Shown in pieces: positions 1 to 7,296 of a stretch of 13,823 nt of DNA. The stretch covers positions 1 through 13,823 of the forward strand of contig SLMC01000286.1 in the NCBI GenBank assembly GCA_007133745.1, given 5' to 3'. Both the position numbers and the translations under genes were made by a program. Source of the stretch: Kiritimatiellia bacterium. GTDB taxonomy: Bacteria > Verrucomicrobiota > Kiritimatiellia > UBA8416 > SLMC01. How positions within the stretch are numbered: position 1 is the first letter of the stretch; every line of letters begins with the position of its first letter. The notes beneath the pieces are model-generated. The model did no database searches, was not told the DNA's origin, and was given only the letters and a program-made list of their open reading frames with translations.

Positions 1-1067
1 AGGTTCGCGGGCAGCCCGATGATGCCCTTGATGTAGCCTTTGCGCACGAGCGTACGGCGGATCTCGGCTTCCGCGTTGCCGCGAAACAGAACGCCATGCG
101 GCAGAATGCAGGCGCCCTTGCCGGCGCTTTTGAGCGAGCGGACAATATGCAGCAGGTACGCGTAGTCGCCCTGCTTGGATGGAGGGACGCCGAACGGCGC
201 AAAACGGTCGTACGGATCGTTCAGGGGGTCCAGGCCATTGCTCCAGCGCTTGTCGGAAAAGGGGGGATTGGCCACGACATAATCGAACGTCTTGAGCCGG
301 TTCTCTTCTTTGAAAAGCGGGTTGGCCAGCGTGTTGCCCTGCATGACCACGGCGGTGGGACAGTTGTGCAGGATCAGGTTCATGCGTGCCAGACCGCTGG
401 TGGCGGCGTCTTTTTCCTGTCCGTAGAGCGTGACATCGGCCGTGGCTTCGTCGCCCACCTTGAGCAGCAGCGAGCCGGAGCCGCAAGTGGGGTCGTACAC
501 CGTGGTGGCGTTGGTTGTCCGGTCTTCGCGGATGCCGATCACCTGCGCCATAATCCGGCTGACTTCGGCCGGGGTATAGAACTGCCCCTTGGACTTGCCG
601 CTTTCGGTGGCGAAATGCCGCATTAGATACTCGTAGGCATCCCCCAGCAAATCGTCGCCGGCCGCGCGGTTCTTCGAGAAATCCAAGGCCTTGTTCTCGA
701 AAATGGCGACCAGGTTCGTCAGCCGGTCCACCATTTCCTTGCCGTCGCCCAGTTTTACGGGATCGTTGAAGTTGGGGAAGTCGGATCGCGCGAGTTGGCG
801 GTTGGCCTCGGTGAGCCGGCCGAAGATCCGCTTGTTGATCTGATCGCCGATATCCGGCTTGCCTTTCAGAGCGACCATGTCCCGAAAGCAGGCCCCTTCG
901 GGAACCGTGATCGGCGAGTACGGGACGCCTGCGTATTTATCGCTGACGTACTTGAGAAACAGCATCGCCAGCACATAATCCTTGTACTGCGAGGCATCCA
1001 TCCCCCCGCGCAGTTCATCGCAGCTTTGCCACAGCGAACTGTATAGTTGCGACTTCTTCAAAGCCAT
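1..1067 (-). CDS. hsdM: Type I restriction-modification system methylase subunit HsdM (partial, C-terminus beyond window)
   Basis: N6-adenine DNA methyltransferase subunit of a type I restriction-modification system, which works in an M2S or R2M2S complex with HsdS and HsdR. About 355 codons are visible, beginning MALKKSQLYSSLWQSCDELR, the typical helical HsdM N-domain (roughly residues 1-130). The SAM-binding motif I reads DPTCGSGSLL from D192 and the catalytic motif IV is NPPF at N267-F270; both are intact. Family members are about 500 residues, so roughly 30% is missing past the left edge. The start ATG (1067-1065) is supported by a strong TAAGGAGGC ribosome site at 1086-1078. HsdS and HsdR would be expected further left but cannot be seen. 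The gene starts about 180 bases beyond the 3' end of tRNA-Arg, so it may belong to a tRNA-associated island. Identification is firm; island membership is inference. Confidence 0.93.
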   Translation of the reverse strand, partial: MALKKSQLYSSLWQSCDELRGGMDASQYKDYVLAMLFLKYVSDKYAGVPYSPITVPEGACFRDMVALKGKPDIGDQINKRIFGRLTEANRQLARSDFPNFNDPVKLGDGKEMVDRLTNLVAIFENKALDFSKNRAAGDDLLGDAYEYLMRHFATESGKSKGQFYTPAEVSRIMAQVIGIREDRTTNATTVYDPTCGSGSLLLKVGDEATADVTLYGQEKDAATSGLARMNLILHNCPTAVVMQGNTLANPLFKEENRLKTFDYVVANPPFSDKRWSNGLDPLNDPYDRFAPFGVPPSKQGDYAYLLHIVRSLKSAGKGACILPHGVLFRGNAEAEIRRTLVRKGYIKGIIGLPAN

Positions 1068-1246
1068 GGGCTTGTTGCCTCCTTACCGAGTATGGTTAAG
1101 TCCGCTTGACCGTTCAACACAAACCTGTGGCGTTTCTGTCGCAAAGGCTCTGCGGAATACCGGTGCGTTAGCGTCTTATTCCCGCATTGTTGCCTTTCCT
1201 TTCGGGTCGGCTATTTATGAAAACGCTGTTTCCCGGGTGTTTCGGC

Positions 1247-1323
<77 letters not shown>

Positions 1324-1360
1324 AAGGGCTTGCAGATGATCAAGCAAAATACGTGAAGCG

Positions 1361-1390
1361 AAGGTACGAAATTCGGCTTGCATGCGTCAA
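1361..1390 (-). promoter_or_regulatory. Candidate promoter of tRNA-Arg
   Basis: On the minus strand TTGACG (1390-1385) is followed after 18 bases by TACCTT (1366-1361), about 38 bases before the mature tRNA 5' end. The -35 box matches sigma-70 in 5 of 6 positions; the -10 box keeps only the most conserved T, A and final T. No other good candidate lies between the GlmU-like gene and the tRNA. Confidence 0.42.
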
Positions 1391-1460
1391 GCAACCTTTT
1401 TTTGCCGCGCGCCAAGCGGATGGCGGCGACCCATAGCGCTTGTTTGAACATTTCGCAAGG

Positions 1461-2375
1461 TCAGTCCGTAAGGGCGCAGAGATCGCGATCCACAACGGCG
1501 CCGGGCCGCGTAGTCGTGTCGGGCCAAAGCTTGCGGCCCGGATAAATGGCGGTGTGAATGCCGGTATGCACATGCTCGCCGACCACGGCGCCCCATTTTC
1601 GGCGCCCGGTATCGACGAGGCGTCCGTTCGCCATGGACCGGTGATGGCGCCCGTCGTGCCGTAAATTCGACAGAATCGTACCTGCTCCGAAGTTGACATG
1701 GCGGCACACGATCGAATCGCCCATATAGCTCAAGTGGCCGGCGCTGACATGGTCCATGAGAATGGAGTTCTTGATCTCGACCGCCTGTCCGACATGGACA
1801 TGGTCTCCAAGCGCCGTCTGCGGTCGCAAATAGGCATTGGGTCCGATCCGGCAGTGTCGGCCGATAACAACGGGCCCTTCGATCACGACGCCCGGCAGCA
1901 CAACGCTGCCTTCGCCCAGAACGAGCGGGCCGTTCACAACGGCGGAGCTGTGCACGTCGCCATCGACTAGGCTGTCCGTCATGGCAGCCATCAATGCCTC
2001 GTGAACAGCCAGGATATGCCAGGGATATACAACCTCAATGGACGGTTTGTCTATGGGTACGGACGTCGGCGATTCCTGACCGGCGGAGTCGGCCGGAACG
2101 ATTTTGACCAGCACACGCCCGTCGTTGGCGATCACGTTTGCCGCCCCGGCCATGCCGGCCAGACGCTCGGCCAAGACGCGAGACGGCCAGACATTGGCAT
2201 TGACGAAAATCGTCGGCTTGTGTTTATTTCCGATGTCCCGACAGGCCGCTGTCAGCCGTTCCGTCAAAGCTTGGCGGAACGGAATGCCGCCGACGGGAAT
2301 GTCGCCAAAATCCATGCGGCAGGTCAACGGTTCCATGGCGGACAAATCGGAAGGCGGCAGGACCGACAGATTCAT
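1461..2375 (-). CDS. GlmU-like left-handed beta-helix protein lacking the nucleotidyltransferase core
   Basis: A 304-residue protein starting MNLSVLPPSDLS. Residues about 130-300 form imperfect hexapeptide repeats of a left-handed beta-helix. They closely follow the GlmU acetyltransferase domain: YLRPQTALGDHVHVGQAVEIKNS, then SAGHLSYMGD with H214 at the position of the GlmU catalytic histidine, then VNFGAGTILSN. The first 120 residues (with FVNANVWPSRVLAERL and VVYPWHI) resemble the end of the N-domain in the putative sugar nucleotidyltransferases of Bacteroidota and PVC bacteria. The GxGTRM nucleotide-binding signature is absent. The start was chosen because its ATG overlaps the mazG stop in an ATGA (2375-2372), with AAGGAAAAGG just upstream, implying translational coupling. 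A longer in-frame start at 2435 lies inside mazG and is unlikely. Likely role: acyl or sugar-nucleotide transfer for the cell envelope; substrate unknown. Confidence 0.8.
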   Translation of the reverse strand: MNLSVLPPSDLSAMEPLTCRMDFGDIPVGGIPFRQALTERLTAACRDIGNKHKPTIFVNANVWPSRVLAERLAGMAGAANVIANDGRVLVKIVPADSAGQESPTSVPIDKPSIEVVYPWHILAVHEALMAAMTDSLVDGDVHSSAVVNGPLVLGEGSVVLPGVVIEGPVVIGRHCRIGPNAYLRPQTALGDHVHVGQAVEIKNSILMDHVSAGHLSYMGDSIVCRHVNFGAGTILSNLRHDGRHHRSMANGRLVDTGRRKWGAVVGEHVHTGIHTAIYPGRKLWPDTTTRPGAVVDRDLCALTD

Positions 2376-3277
2376 GACGCCTTTTCCTTTTCCTTGACCG
2401 CGTTCCAGTGCGCATCCATTTCCTCGGCCGAACATGACGCCAGCGGCTTGCCCGCGTGTTCGGCCCGTTGTTCGACGCCTTTGAAGCGACGGATGAACTT
2501 GGCCGTAGCGGCCCGCAAGGCGTCTTCGGCGTCAAAGTCCGTAAACCGGCTCAAATTGACGACCGCAAACAGCAAATCTCCGATTTCCTCGCGAATGGCG
2601 GCCCGATTCCTTTCGGCAAGCGCGTGATCCAATTCGTCGGTTTCTTCGCGCACTTTGCGCATGACGGCATCGGATGTTTCCCAGTCGAAGCCGACCGTGG
2701 CCGCCTGTTCCTGAACCTTTTGCGCGCGTTGCAGCGCGGGCAGACAGCGTGGCGCGCGATCCGTGACGGACGGGGCAGGGGAGTCGGCGGTTTTTTCCAG
2801 GGCCTTGACGCGACGCCAGTGATTCAAGGCTTCCTGCGGGGTGGCGGCCGACGCGTCGCCAAACACGTGCGGGTGTCGCCTCAACAGTTTTTCGCAGAGC
2901 CCTCGCACCACGTCGTTCAGGGTGAACCGGCCTTCCTCCTTGCGAATTTGCGCCTGCAAGACCACTTGCAGCAGCACGTCGCCCAGTTCCTCGGCATGGT
3001 GATCGGGCGAGCCCGAATCGATCGCATCCAGAACTTCGCAGGTTTCCTCGACCAAATGCTTCTTGAGCGAATCGAGTGATTGCTTGCGATCCCAGGGGCA
3101 TCCGGTTTCACTGCGCAATCGCGCGACAAGCGCTTCGAGTCCGGCCCAATCGGTTGCGAGCGGTTGCGGAACTGTTTCCGGCGTCGGTGTCGGCAGAGGC
3201 TTGCCTCTGAAAGAGGTCTCGGACAGATCAGTCTTGTCGGACGGATCGGTCCCCCGTTCTTTTCTCTCATCATTCAT
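2372..3277 (-). CDS. mazG: Nucleoside triphosphate pyrophosphohydrolase MazG
   Basis: All-alpha NTP pyrophosphohydrolase that converts NTPs or dNTPs to NMP and pyrophosphate (house-cleaning, stringent-response modulation). The 301-residue protein has both MazG repeats. The first begins CPWDRKQSLDSLKKHLVEE (about residues 60-78), with metal-binding EEx2E at E77-E81 and ELGD at 97-100. The second has REETDEL (about 210-216) and EEIGDLLFAVVNLSR (about 230-244). An unusual 40-residue Pro/Thr/charged N-terminal extension precedes the first domain. The start ATG at 3277-3275 follows AGAAG in an A-rich leader; a longer reading frame up to 3613 runs into thiC and is rejected. It lies 58 bases after the thiC stop and overlaps the next gene by ATGA, so the three genes probably form one operon. 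Confidence 0.93.
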   Translation of the reverse strand: MNDERKERGTDPSDKTDLSETSFRGKPLPTPTPETVPQPLATDWAGLEALVARLRSETGCPWDRKQSLDSLKKHLVEETCEVLDAIDSGSPDHHAEELGDVLLQVVLQAQIRKEEGRFTLNDVVRGLCEKLLRRHPHVFGDASAATPQEALNHWRRVKALEKTADSPAPSVTDRAPRCLPALQRAQKVQEQAATVGFDWETSDAVMRKVREETDELDHALAERNRAAIREEIGDLLFAVVNLSRFTDFDAEDALRAATAKFIRRFKGVEQRAEHAGKPLASCSAEEMDAHWNAVKEKEKAS

Positions 3278-3335
3278 TTTTTTTCTTCTGCCGCTCCACG
3301 AACAAACATCCCGTTTCCGTGTTTGCCTCTGCTGT

Positions 3336-4622
3336 TCACGGCTTCTTGCCCATCTCGCGGGTGGCGCGTACGGCGCAGAAATCCTTGCCGCACATGGAGC
3401 AGTATTCCGGTGCGGGATCGGTTCCGGCGCGGCCTTGTTCGTACATGGCGCGCGCTGTTTCGCCGTCGAGCGCCAAGGCGAACTGGGCGTCCCAGTCGAA
3501 GTCCATACGGGCCTGGGCCATACGGTCGTCCGCGTCCCGGCAGCCGGGCCGCTTGAGGGCCACATCGGCCGCATGCGCCGCGATACGGTAGGCCACGACC
3601 CCGGTGCGCACATCTTCGGCGGTCGGCAACCGCAAGTGTTCGGAAGGCGTCACGTAGCAGAGCAGGGCGGCGCCATGAAAGGCGGCCATGGTGGCGCCGA
3701 TACAGGAGGTGATATGATCGTATCCGGGCGCGATATCGGTTACGACGGGGCCCAGCACGTAAAAGGGGGCATCGTCGCAAACGCTGCGTTCCCGCTCCAT
3801 ATTCATCTGGATCTGATCGAACGGCACATGGCCCGGGCCTTCCACCATGACTTGCACACCGGCCTCGCGGCAGCGCGTTACCAGCTCGCCCAGTACGTCG
3901 AGTTCGGCGAATTGCGCTTCGTCGCTCGCGTCCGCCAGGCAGCCGGGTCTCAATCCGTCGCCCAGCGACACGGTCACATCGTGTTGGCGGCATACGGCCA
4001 TCACATCGTTCCAGCGTTCGAGCAGCGGATTTTCCCGGTTCCGCGCCTGCATCCAGCGCGCGAGTATGGCGCCGCCCCGGCTGACAATGCCCATGCGCCG
4101 TTTCAAAGCCATGGGCACATGGTCCAAACGCAGTCCGGCGTGCAGAGTCATAAAGTCGACTCCTTGACGGGCATGTTCTTCGATCACCGACAACAGTCCG
4201 TCTTCGCTCAAATCCTCGGATTTCCCGCCAACCCTGGACAAGGCCTCGTAAATCGGGACCGTGCCAAGCGGAACGCGGCACGCTTGCAGCAGCGCCATGC
4301 GCAGGTCGGCCAAATCCGATCCCACGCTCAGATCCATAACGAAGTCCGCGCCCACCGCAACGGCGCCGAGCAGCTTGTCCGCTTCCTCCTGCAGGGAGGA
4401 ACACTCGACCGATCGGCCGAGATTGGCGTTGATTTTCGTTTGAAAGGCTCGGCCGACCACGGAGACGGTCTCCGGCGAGTGCGCCGCATTGAACGGCAGA
4501 ACGGCATGACCTTTGGCCACGGCTTCGCGGATGCGTTCGGCAGGCATGCGTTCCCTTTGAGCGGCTTTTTCCATTTCCGGGGTGATGGTTCCCGCGCGAG
4601 CCTTTTCCAATTGAGTTGCCAT
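3336..4622 (-). CDS. thiC: Phosphomethylpyrimidine synthase ThiC (short form) or hydroxybenzimidazole-synthase-like paralogue
   Basis: Radical-SAM enzyme that rearranges aminoimidazole ribotide to HMP-P for thiamine synthesis. The 428-residue protein is the short anaerobe-type form. Conserved ThiC blocks are visible: TKINANLG (about 62-69), TVPIYEA, DFMTLHAG, RGGAI, SLGDGLRPG (219-227), VEGPGHVP (260-267), GPVVTDIAPGYDHITS, CYVTPSEHL, and the C-terminal cluster motif CxxCxxxxC at C408, C411 and C416 (CSMCGKDFC). The block usually read MDLSTGGD is MDLSVGSD here. The start MATQLEKARAG (4622) has an AAAGGAT ribosome site close by; the frame extends upstream to 4919 only by reading through a repeat. 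I see no TPP riboswitch in the 585-base leader and no other thiamine gene here, so a BzaF-type paralogue (same fold and cluster motif) cannot be excluded. Confidence 0.9.
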   Translation of the reverse strand: MATQLEKARAGTITPEMEKAAQRERMPAERIREAVAKGHAVLPFNAAHSPETVSVVGRAFQTKINANLGRSVECSSLQEEADKLLGAVAVGADFVMDLSVGSDLADLRMALLQACRVPLGTVPIYEALSRVGGKSEDLSEDGLLSVIEEHARQGVDFMTLHAGLRLDHVPMALKRRMGIVSRGGAILARWMQARNRENPLLERWNDVMAVCRQHDVTVSLGDGLRPGCLADASDEAQFAELDVLGELVTRCREAGVQVMVEGPGHVPFDQIQMNMERERSVCDDAPFYVLGPVVTDIAPGYDHITSCIGATMAAFHGAALLCYVTPSEHLRLPTAEDVRTGVVAYRIAAHAADVALKRPGCRDADDRMAQARMDFDWDAQFALALDGETARAMYEQGRAGTDPAPEYCSMCGKDFCAVRATREMGKKP

Positions 4623-4750
4623 AATATCCTTTTGCTTGGGGTGAGGCGGTATGCAAGCATGAAAAGCAAGGGGCGTCAATATGGAAAACAAGGAATGCAA
4701 CGCGGGTGGCGCCAGCAACCGAAAGTTGTCAACCACGGATGCTGCTTCGA

Positions 4751-4904
4751 CAAGGCGGGCTGTCGTCCGCAACCCAAGTGTGTGGGTATGTGGGTTTGGG
4801 AGTATGTGAGTTTTCACCCACCCACGCACCCACGCACGCACTCGCAAACAATCACGCCTCCAATTTCTTGTTTTTTCGGCAGGACAGTGTGGTTGAGGCG
4901 TTAA
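4751..4904 (+). repeat. Dispersed intergenic element, copy A
   Basis: About 154 bp, nearly identical along its length to the reverse complement of 6885-7038. Order: a small GC hairpin end (CAAGGCGGGCTGTCGTCCGC, 4751-4770), a GT-rich arm from 4778, a TTTT turn at 4811-4814, an AC-rich arm ending near 4849, and a conserved tail with CGCCTCCAATTTCTTG and CGGCAGGAC, ending GGCGTTAA. No reading frame inside is protein-like. It resembles a non-autonomous REP/MITE-like sequence, but no transposase is seen nearby. Confidence 0.85.
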
Positions 4905-4971
4905 AGCTACGAACCACAAGCGAAAGCCGCCTCCGGCAGGATTGGCGAGCGGGAAGAGTGCTATTAGGATC

Positions 4972-5013
4972 GGCGACGGGGTCCGTCGCCCTCCAGGGCG
5001 ACCGGTTGGAGGG
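4972..5013. repeat. GC-rich tandem palindromes upstream of the nucleoside kinase
   Basis: GGCGACGG-GGT-CCGTCGCC (4972-4990) is a perfect 8-bp stem. It is followed at once by CCCTCCA (4989-4995) pairing with TGGAGGG (5007-5013). There is no T-run on either side, so a factor-independent terminator is unlikely. It may be a REP-like palindrome or part of the kinase mRNA leader. Confidence 0.6.
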
Positions 5014-5207
5014 CTGCAGGCCTTTGCCGCCGGTCGGCTTCGCCATGAGCGCCTTGAAATATGCCTTTGTTAAAATCAACTTGCCGTCATGCTTGCATTC
5101 TGCCATTGTTCATTCATTCACGCATGACCGAACGCTTGTTTATCGAGTCGAAACAAGGTGACGGTTTGGCGTTTTGCATGCGTATGGAGAGGGGACAGGT
5201 GTTTGCG

Positions 5208-6887
5208 ATGGAGTCCGAACGATCGATACGTGTTGTTTTCGAGGATGGGAACGGACGGGATTGTCCGGTCGGCATGACGGCGGGCGCATTGATGGACCGG
5301 CCCTGTTCCGAATCGGGGTTCCCTTATATCGGCGCGCTGGTCAACAACGACGTTTGTTCGCTCTCCTATCCCCTGACGGTCAACAGCGAAGTCCGTTTTC
5401 TGACTCTGGCCGATCCGCATGGCTGGCGGCTGGCCCGCCGATCGCTCTGCTTTGTGCTGGCCAAAGCCGTACGCGAAGTCTATCCGAAAGCCCGCTTTTC
5501 CGTGGATCATTCGTTCGGTCCGGGCCTGTACTGTTCATTCGGGATCGACGGTTCGGCTGCGGGCGGAGCGACGGACGACATTCTGAAACGTCTGGACCGG
5601 CACATGCGTGAACTCGCCGAAAAGGATGTTCCTGTCGAGCGCCGCAAAATAGCCTACATGGACGCCATGCGCGCGTTCGAGCGCTCGGGGCAACATGACA
5701 AGTCGAATCTGCTGAAGCATCGCAATCCGCCCCATGCGGTGCTTCACTGGTGCGCCGGCTTTTCCGACTTGGCTCACGGCCCGCTGATTCCGAGTACCGG
5801 CGTTTTGCCGCCGTTTCGTCTGATCGCCTATCCGCCGGGATTCGTTTTGCATTTGCCCACGCGAGAAAATCCGCGCGACATCGAACCGTTCGAGGATCAG
5901 CCGCATCTGTTTCAGATTTTCAAGGAGCACAAGGAATGGGGGAAGATCCTCGGGGTCAACACGGCCGGGCGTCTCAACGAACTGATTGCGCGTGGCGAGA
6001 GCGGACACTTCATCCGAACAGCCGAGGCGTTGCACGAGAAGAAAATTTCGCGCATTGCCGATCGAATTTGCGCAGCGAAGGACCGTATCCGGGTTGTCCT
6101 GATTGCCGGCCCGTCCTGCGCGGGGAAAACGACTTTTGCCAAGCGACTGACAACCCATTTGGTGGTCAACGGCCTGGCGCCCTCGACACTTTCGACGGAC
6201 AATTATTTCGTGGGCAAAGAACAGAACCCGCTCGACGAGGATGGCGAACCGGACTTCGAGCATATCGAAGCGGTGGACCTTGCGCTTTTCAACGAGCACT
6301 TGCTCAAGCTGATCGGCGGCGAAACGATCGAGCTGCCTCGCTACAATTTCGGGACGAAACAGCGCGAATACCGGGGCGAGACCTTGCGGGCGGGACCGAG
6401 TCAGCCGATCGTCATCGAAGGCATTCACGCGCTGAACCCGCTGTTGACGCGCCGGATTCCCGACACCTGCACGTTTGGCATTTACGTGAACGCGCTAACG
6501 CAGTTGAGTCTCGACTCCAACAATCGGCTTTCGACCACGGACAACCGGCTGATGCGCCGCATTGTGCGCGATCATCTGTACAGGGGACACAGCCCGTTGG
6601 AGACTTTGCGGCTGTGGCCGAGCGTGAGGCGAGGGGAAAAGCGCTGGATATTTCCTTTTCAGGGCCATGCGGACGCCACGTTCAATTCGGCGCTGGACTA
6701 CGAGTTCGCGGCGCTCAAGCCGCTTGTGGATCCGTTGCTGATGCAGATCAAACCGGCCATGCGGGAATACGCCGAAGCCAGGCGGCTCTCGGAATTTCTG
6801 CTCAATTTTCTTCCTGTCTCGGATCGCGACGTGCCGTCCACGTCCATCCTGCGGGAATACATCGGCGGCAGCACGCTGAACTATTAG
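5208..6887 (+). CDS. TGS-domain nucleoside (uridine-type) kinase
   Basis: A 559-residue fusion of an N-terminal TGS-like domain (about residues 1-65), a ThrRS-like second additional domain (about 70-200, with VDHSFGPGLYC) and a C-terminal P-loop kinase of the uridine kinase/phosphoribulokinase family. The Walker A motif is GPSCAGKT at residues 301-308. LSTDNYFVGKEQNPLDEDGE matches the substrate-binding loop of uridine kinases, and VIEGIHALNP is the Walker B region. This architecture and length are typical of the nucleoside kinases of Bacteroidota and PVC bacteria; the substrate is probably a pyrimidine nucleoside, by analogy. The start at 5208 (MESERSIRV) was chosen because the TGS strand begins right after it and the length then fits the family. 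Upstream ATGs at 5124, 5178 and 5184 lack ribosome sites. Its own site is mediocre (GAGAGGGGACAGG, 5187-5199). The gene lies between inverted copies of a dispersed element. Confidence 0.9.
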   Translation: MESERSIRVVFEDGNGRDCPVGMTAGALMDRPCSESGFPYIGALVNNDVCSLSYPLTVNSEVRFLTLADPHGWRLARRSLCFVLAKAVREVYPKARFSVDHSFGPGLYCSFGIDGSAAGGATDDILKRLDRHMRELAEKDVPVERRKIAYMDAMRAFERSGQHDKSNLLKHRNPPHAVLHWCAGFSDLAHGPLIPSTGVLPPFRLIAYPPGFVLHLPTRENPRDIEPFEDQPHLFQIFKEHKEWGKILGVNTAGRLNELIARGESGHFIRTAEALHEKKISRIADRICAAKDRIRVVLIAGPSCAGKTTFAKRLTTHLVVNGLAPSTLSTDNYFVGKEQNPLDEDGEPDFEHIEAVDLALFNEHLLKLIGGETIELPRYNFGTKQREYRGETLRAGPSQPIVIEGIHALNPLLTRRIPDTCTFGIYVNALTQLSLDSNNRLSTTDNRLMRRIVRDHLYRGHSPLETLRLWPSVRRGEKRWIFPFQGHADATFNSALDYEFAALKPLVDPLLMQIKPAMREYAEARRLSEFLLNFLPVSDRDVPSTSILREYIGGSTLNY

Positions 6888-7038
6888 CGCCTTAATCACG
6901 CCGTCCTGCCGAAAACAACAAGAAATTGGAGGCGGGGTTGTTTGTGGGTGCGTGAGTACGTGAGTGCGTGGGTGAAAACTCGCATACTCCCAAACCCGCA
7001 TACCCACACACTTCGTTTGCGGGCGAAGCCCGCCTTAA
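6885..7038 (-). repeat. Dispersed intergenic element, copy B (inverted relative to copy A)
   Basis: On the minus strand this reproduces copy A from the GC hairpin end (7038-7019) through the GT arm, TTTT turn and AC arm (7011-6940) to the CGCCTCCAATTTCTTG and CGGCAGGAC tail, ending GGCGCTAA. It occupies the whole interval between the convergent nucleoside kinase and infA genes. Its ends overlap the TAG of the kinase (6885-6887) and the TAA of infA (7037-7035). Confidence 0.87.
7019..7033. other. GC stem-loop directly after the infA stop codon
   Basis: GCGGGC-GAA-GCCCGC is a perfect 6-bp stem, placed 2 bases after the infA TAA. It is the end hairpin of copy B; copy A carries an imperfect version. 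It could protect or terminate the infA message, but no U-tract follows, so it is not a classical intrinsic terminator. Confidence 0.5.
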
Positions 7039-7256
7039 TTCTTGTGGCGGTAGGTGATCCGGCCTTTGGTCAGATCGTAAGGGGAAATCTGAACGTTCAC
7101 TTTGTCGCCGGTCGTAATGCGAATGAAATGCTTGCGCATTTTTCCGGAAATATGGGCAAGCAATTCGTGACCGTTTTCCAGCTTCACCCGGTACATGGTG
7201 GCAGGCAAAACCTTCATGACCGTTCCAACAACTTCTATGGCGTCCTCTTTTGGCAT
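7035..7256 (-). CDS. infA: Translation initiation factor IF-1
   Basis: A 73-residue OB-fold protein that binds the A site of the 30S subunit during initiation. The sequence MPKEDAIEVVGTVMKVLPAT leads into GHELLAHISGKMRKHFIRI and ends DLTKGRITYRHKN, an end-to-end match to bacterial IF-1 (72-73 residues). A GGAG ribosome site lies 4 bases upstream of the ATG. The gene stands alone here, not in a ribosomal-protein operon: divergent from the FHA gene and convergent with the nucleoside kinase. It ends inside a dispersed element. Confidence 0.97.
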   Translation of the reverse strand: MPKEDAIEVVGTVMKVLPATMYRVKLENGHELLAHISGKMRKHFIRITTGDKVNVQISPYDLTKGRITYRHKN

Positions 7257-7296
7257 AATGCTCCGTGTAAACCGTAAAAGCGAAAGACACTAATGC

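Larger units (their letters stand above)
4623..5207. other. Divergent intergenic region thiC / nucleoside kinase, repeat-rich
   Basis: 585 bases without a credible gene. From left to right it holds the thiC leader (no TPP-riboswitch core seen on the minus strand), dispersed element copy A (4751-4904), a GC-rich tandem palindrome block (4972-5013), and the long leader of the nucleoside kinase. Short open frames here read through the repeat and have no ribosome site. No convincing sigma-70 promoter for either flanking gene was found. Confidence 0.6.

Noticed and set aside
1089..1117. hsdM promoter GTTCAA/AGTATG on the minus strand (TTGAAC-17-CATACT)
   Set aside because: The implied transcription start would fall inside the ribosome-binding site at 1086-1078, leaving it incomplete.
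4674..4679. thiC -35 box TTGACG (minus strand)
   Set aside because: No acceptable -10 box lies at 16-18 bases spacing.
4778..4849. CRISPR array or G-quadruplex in the GT/AC repeat
   Set aside because: There are no spacers of regular length, and each strand has only three GGG runs in the relevant arm.
3063..4904. A 613-codon open frame on the plus strand opposite thiC
   Set aside because: It is antisense to a clear ThiC with all family blocks, has low-complexity His/Arg-rich composition and runs into the repeat.
4623..4919. N-terminal extension of thiC to 4919
   Set aside because: The extension reads through dispersed element copy A and resembles no ThiC N-terminus; ATG 4622 has its own ribosome site.
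4623..5207. TPP or cobalamin riboswitch upstream of thiC
   Set aside because: No CTGAGA...ACCTGATCTGG-like core and no B12-box core could be read on the minus strand.
5061..5207. Upstream starts of the nucleoside kinase (5061, 5124, 5178, 5184)
   Set aside because: None has a ribosome site, and the extra residues precede the expected first strand of the TGS domain.
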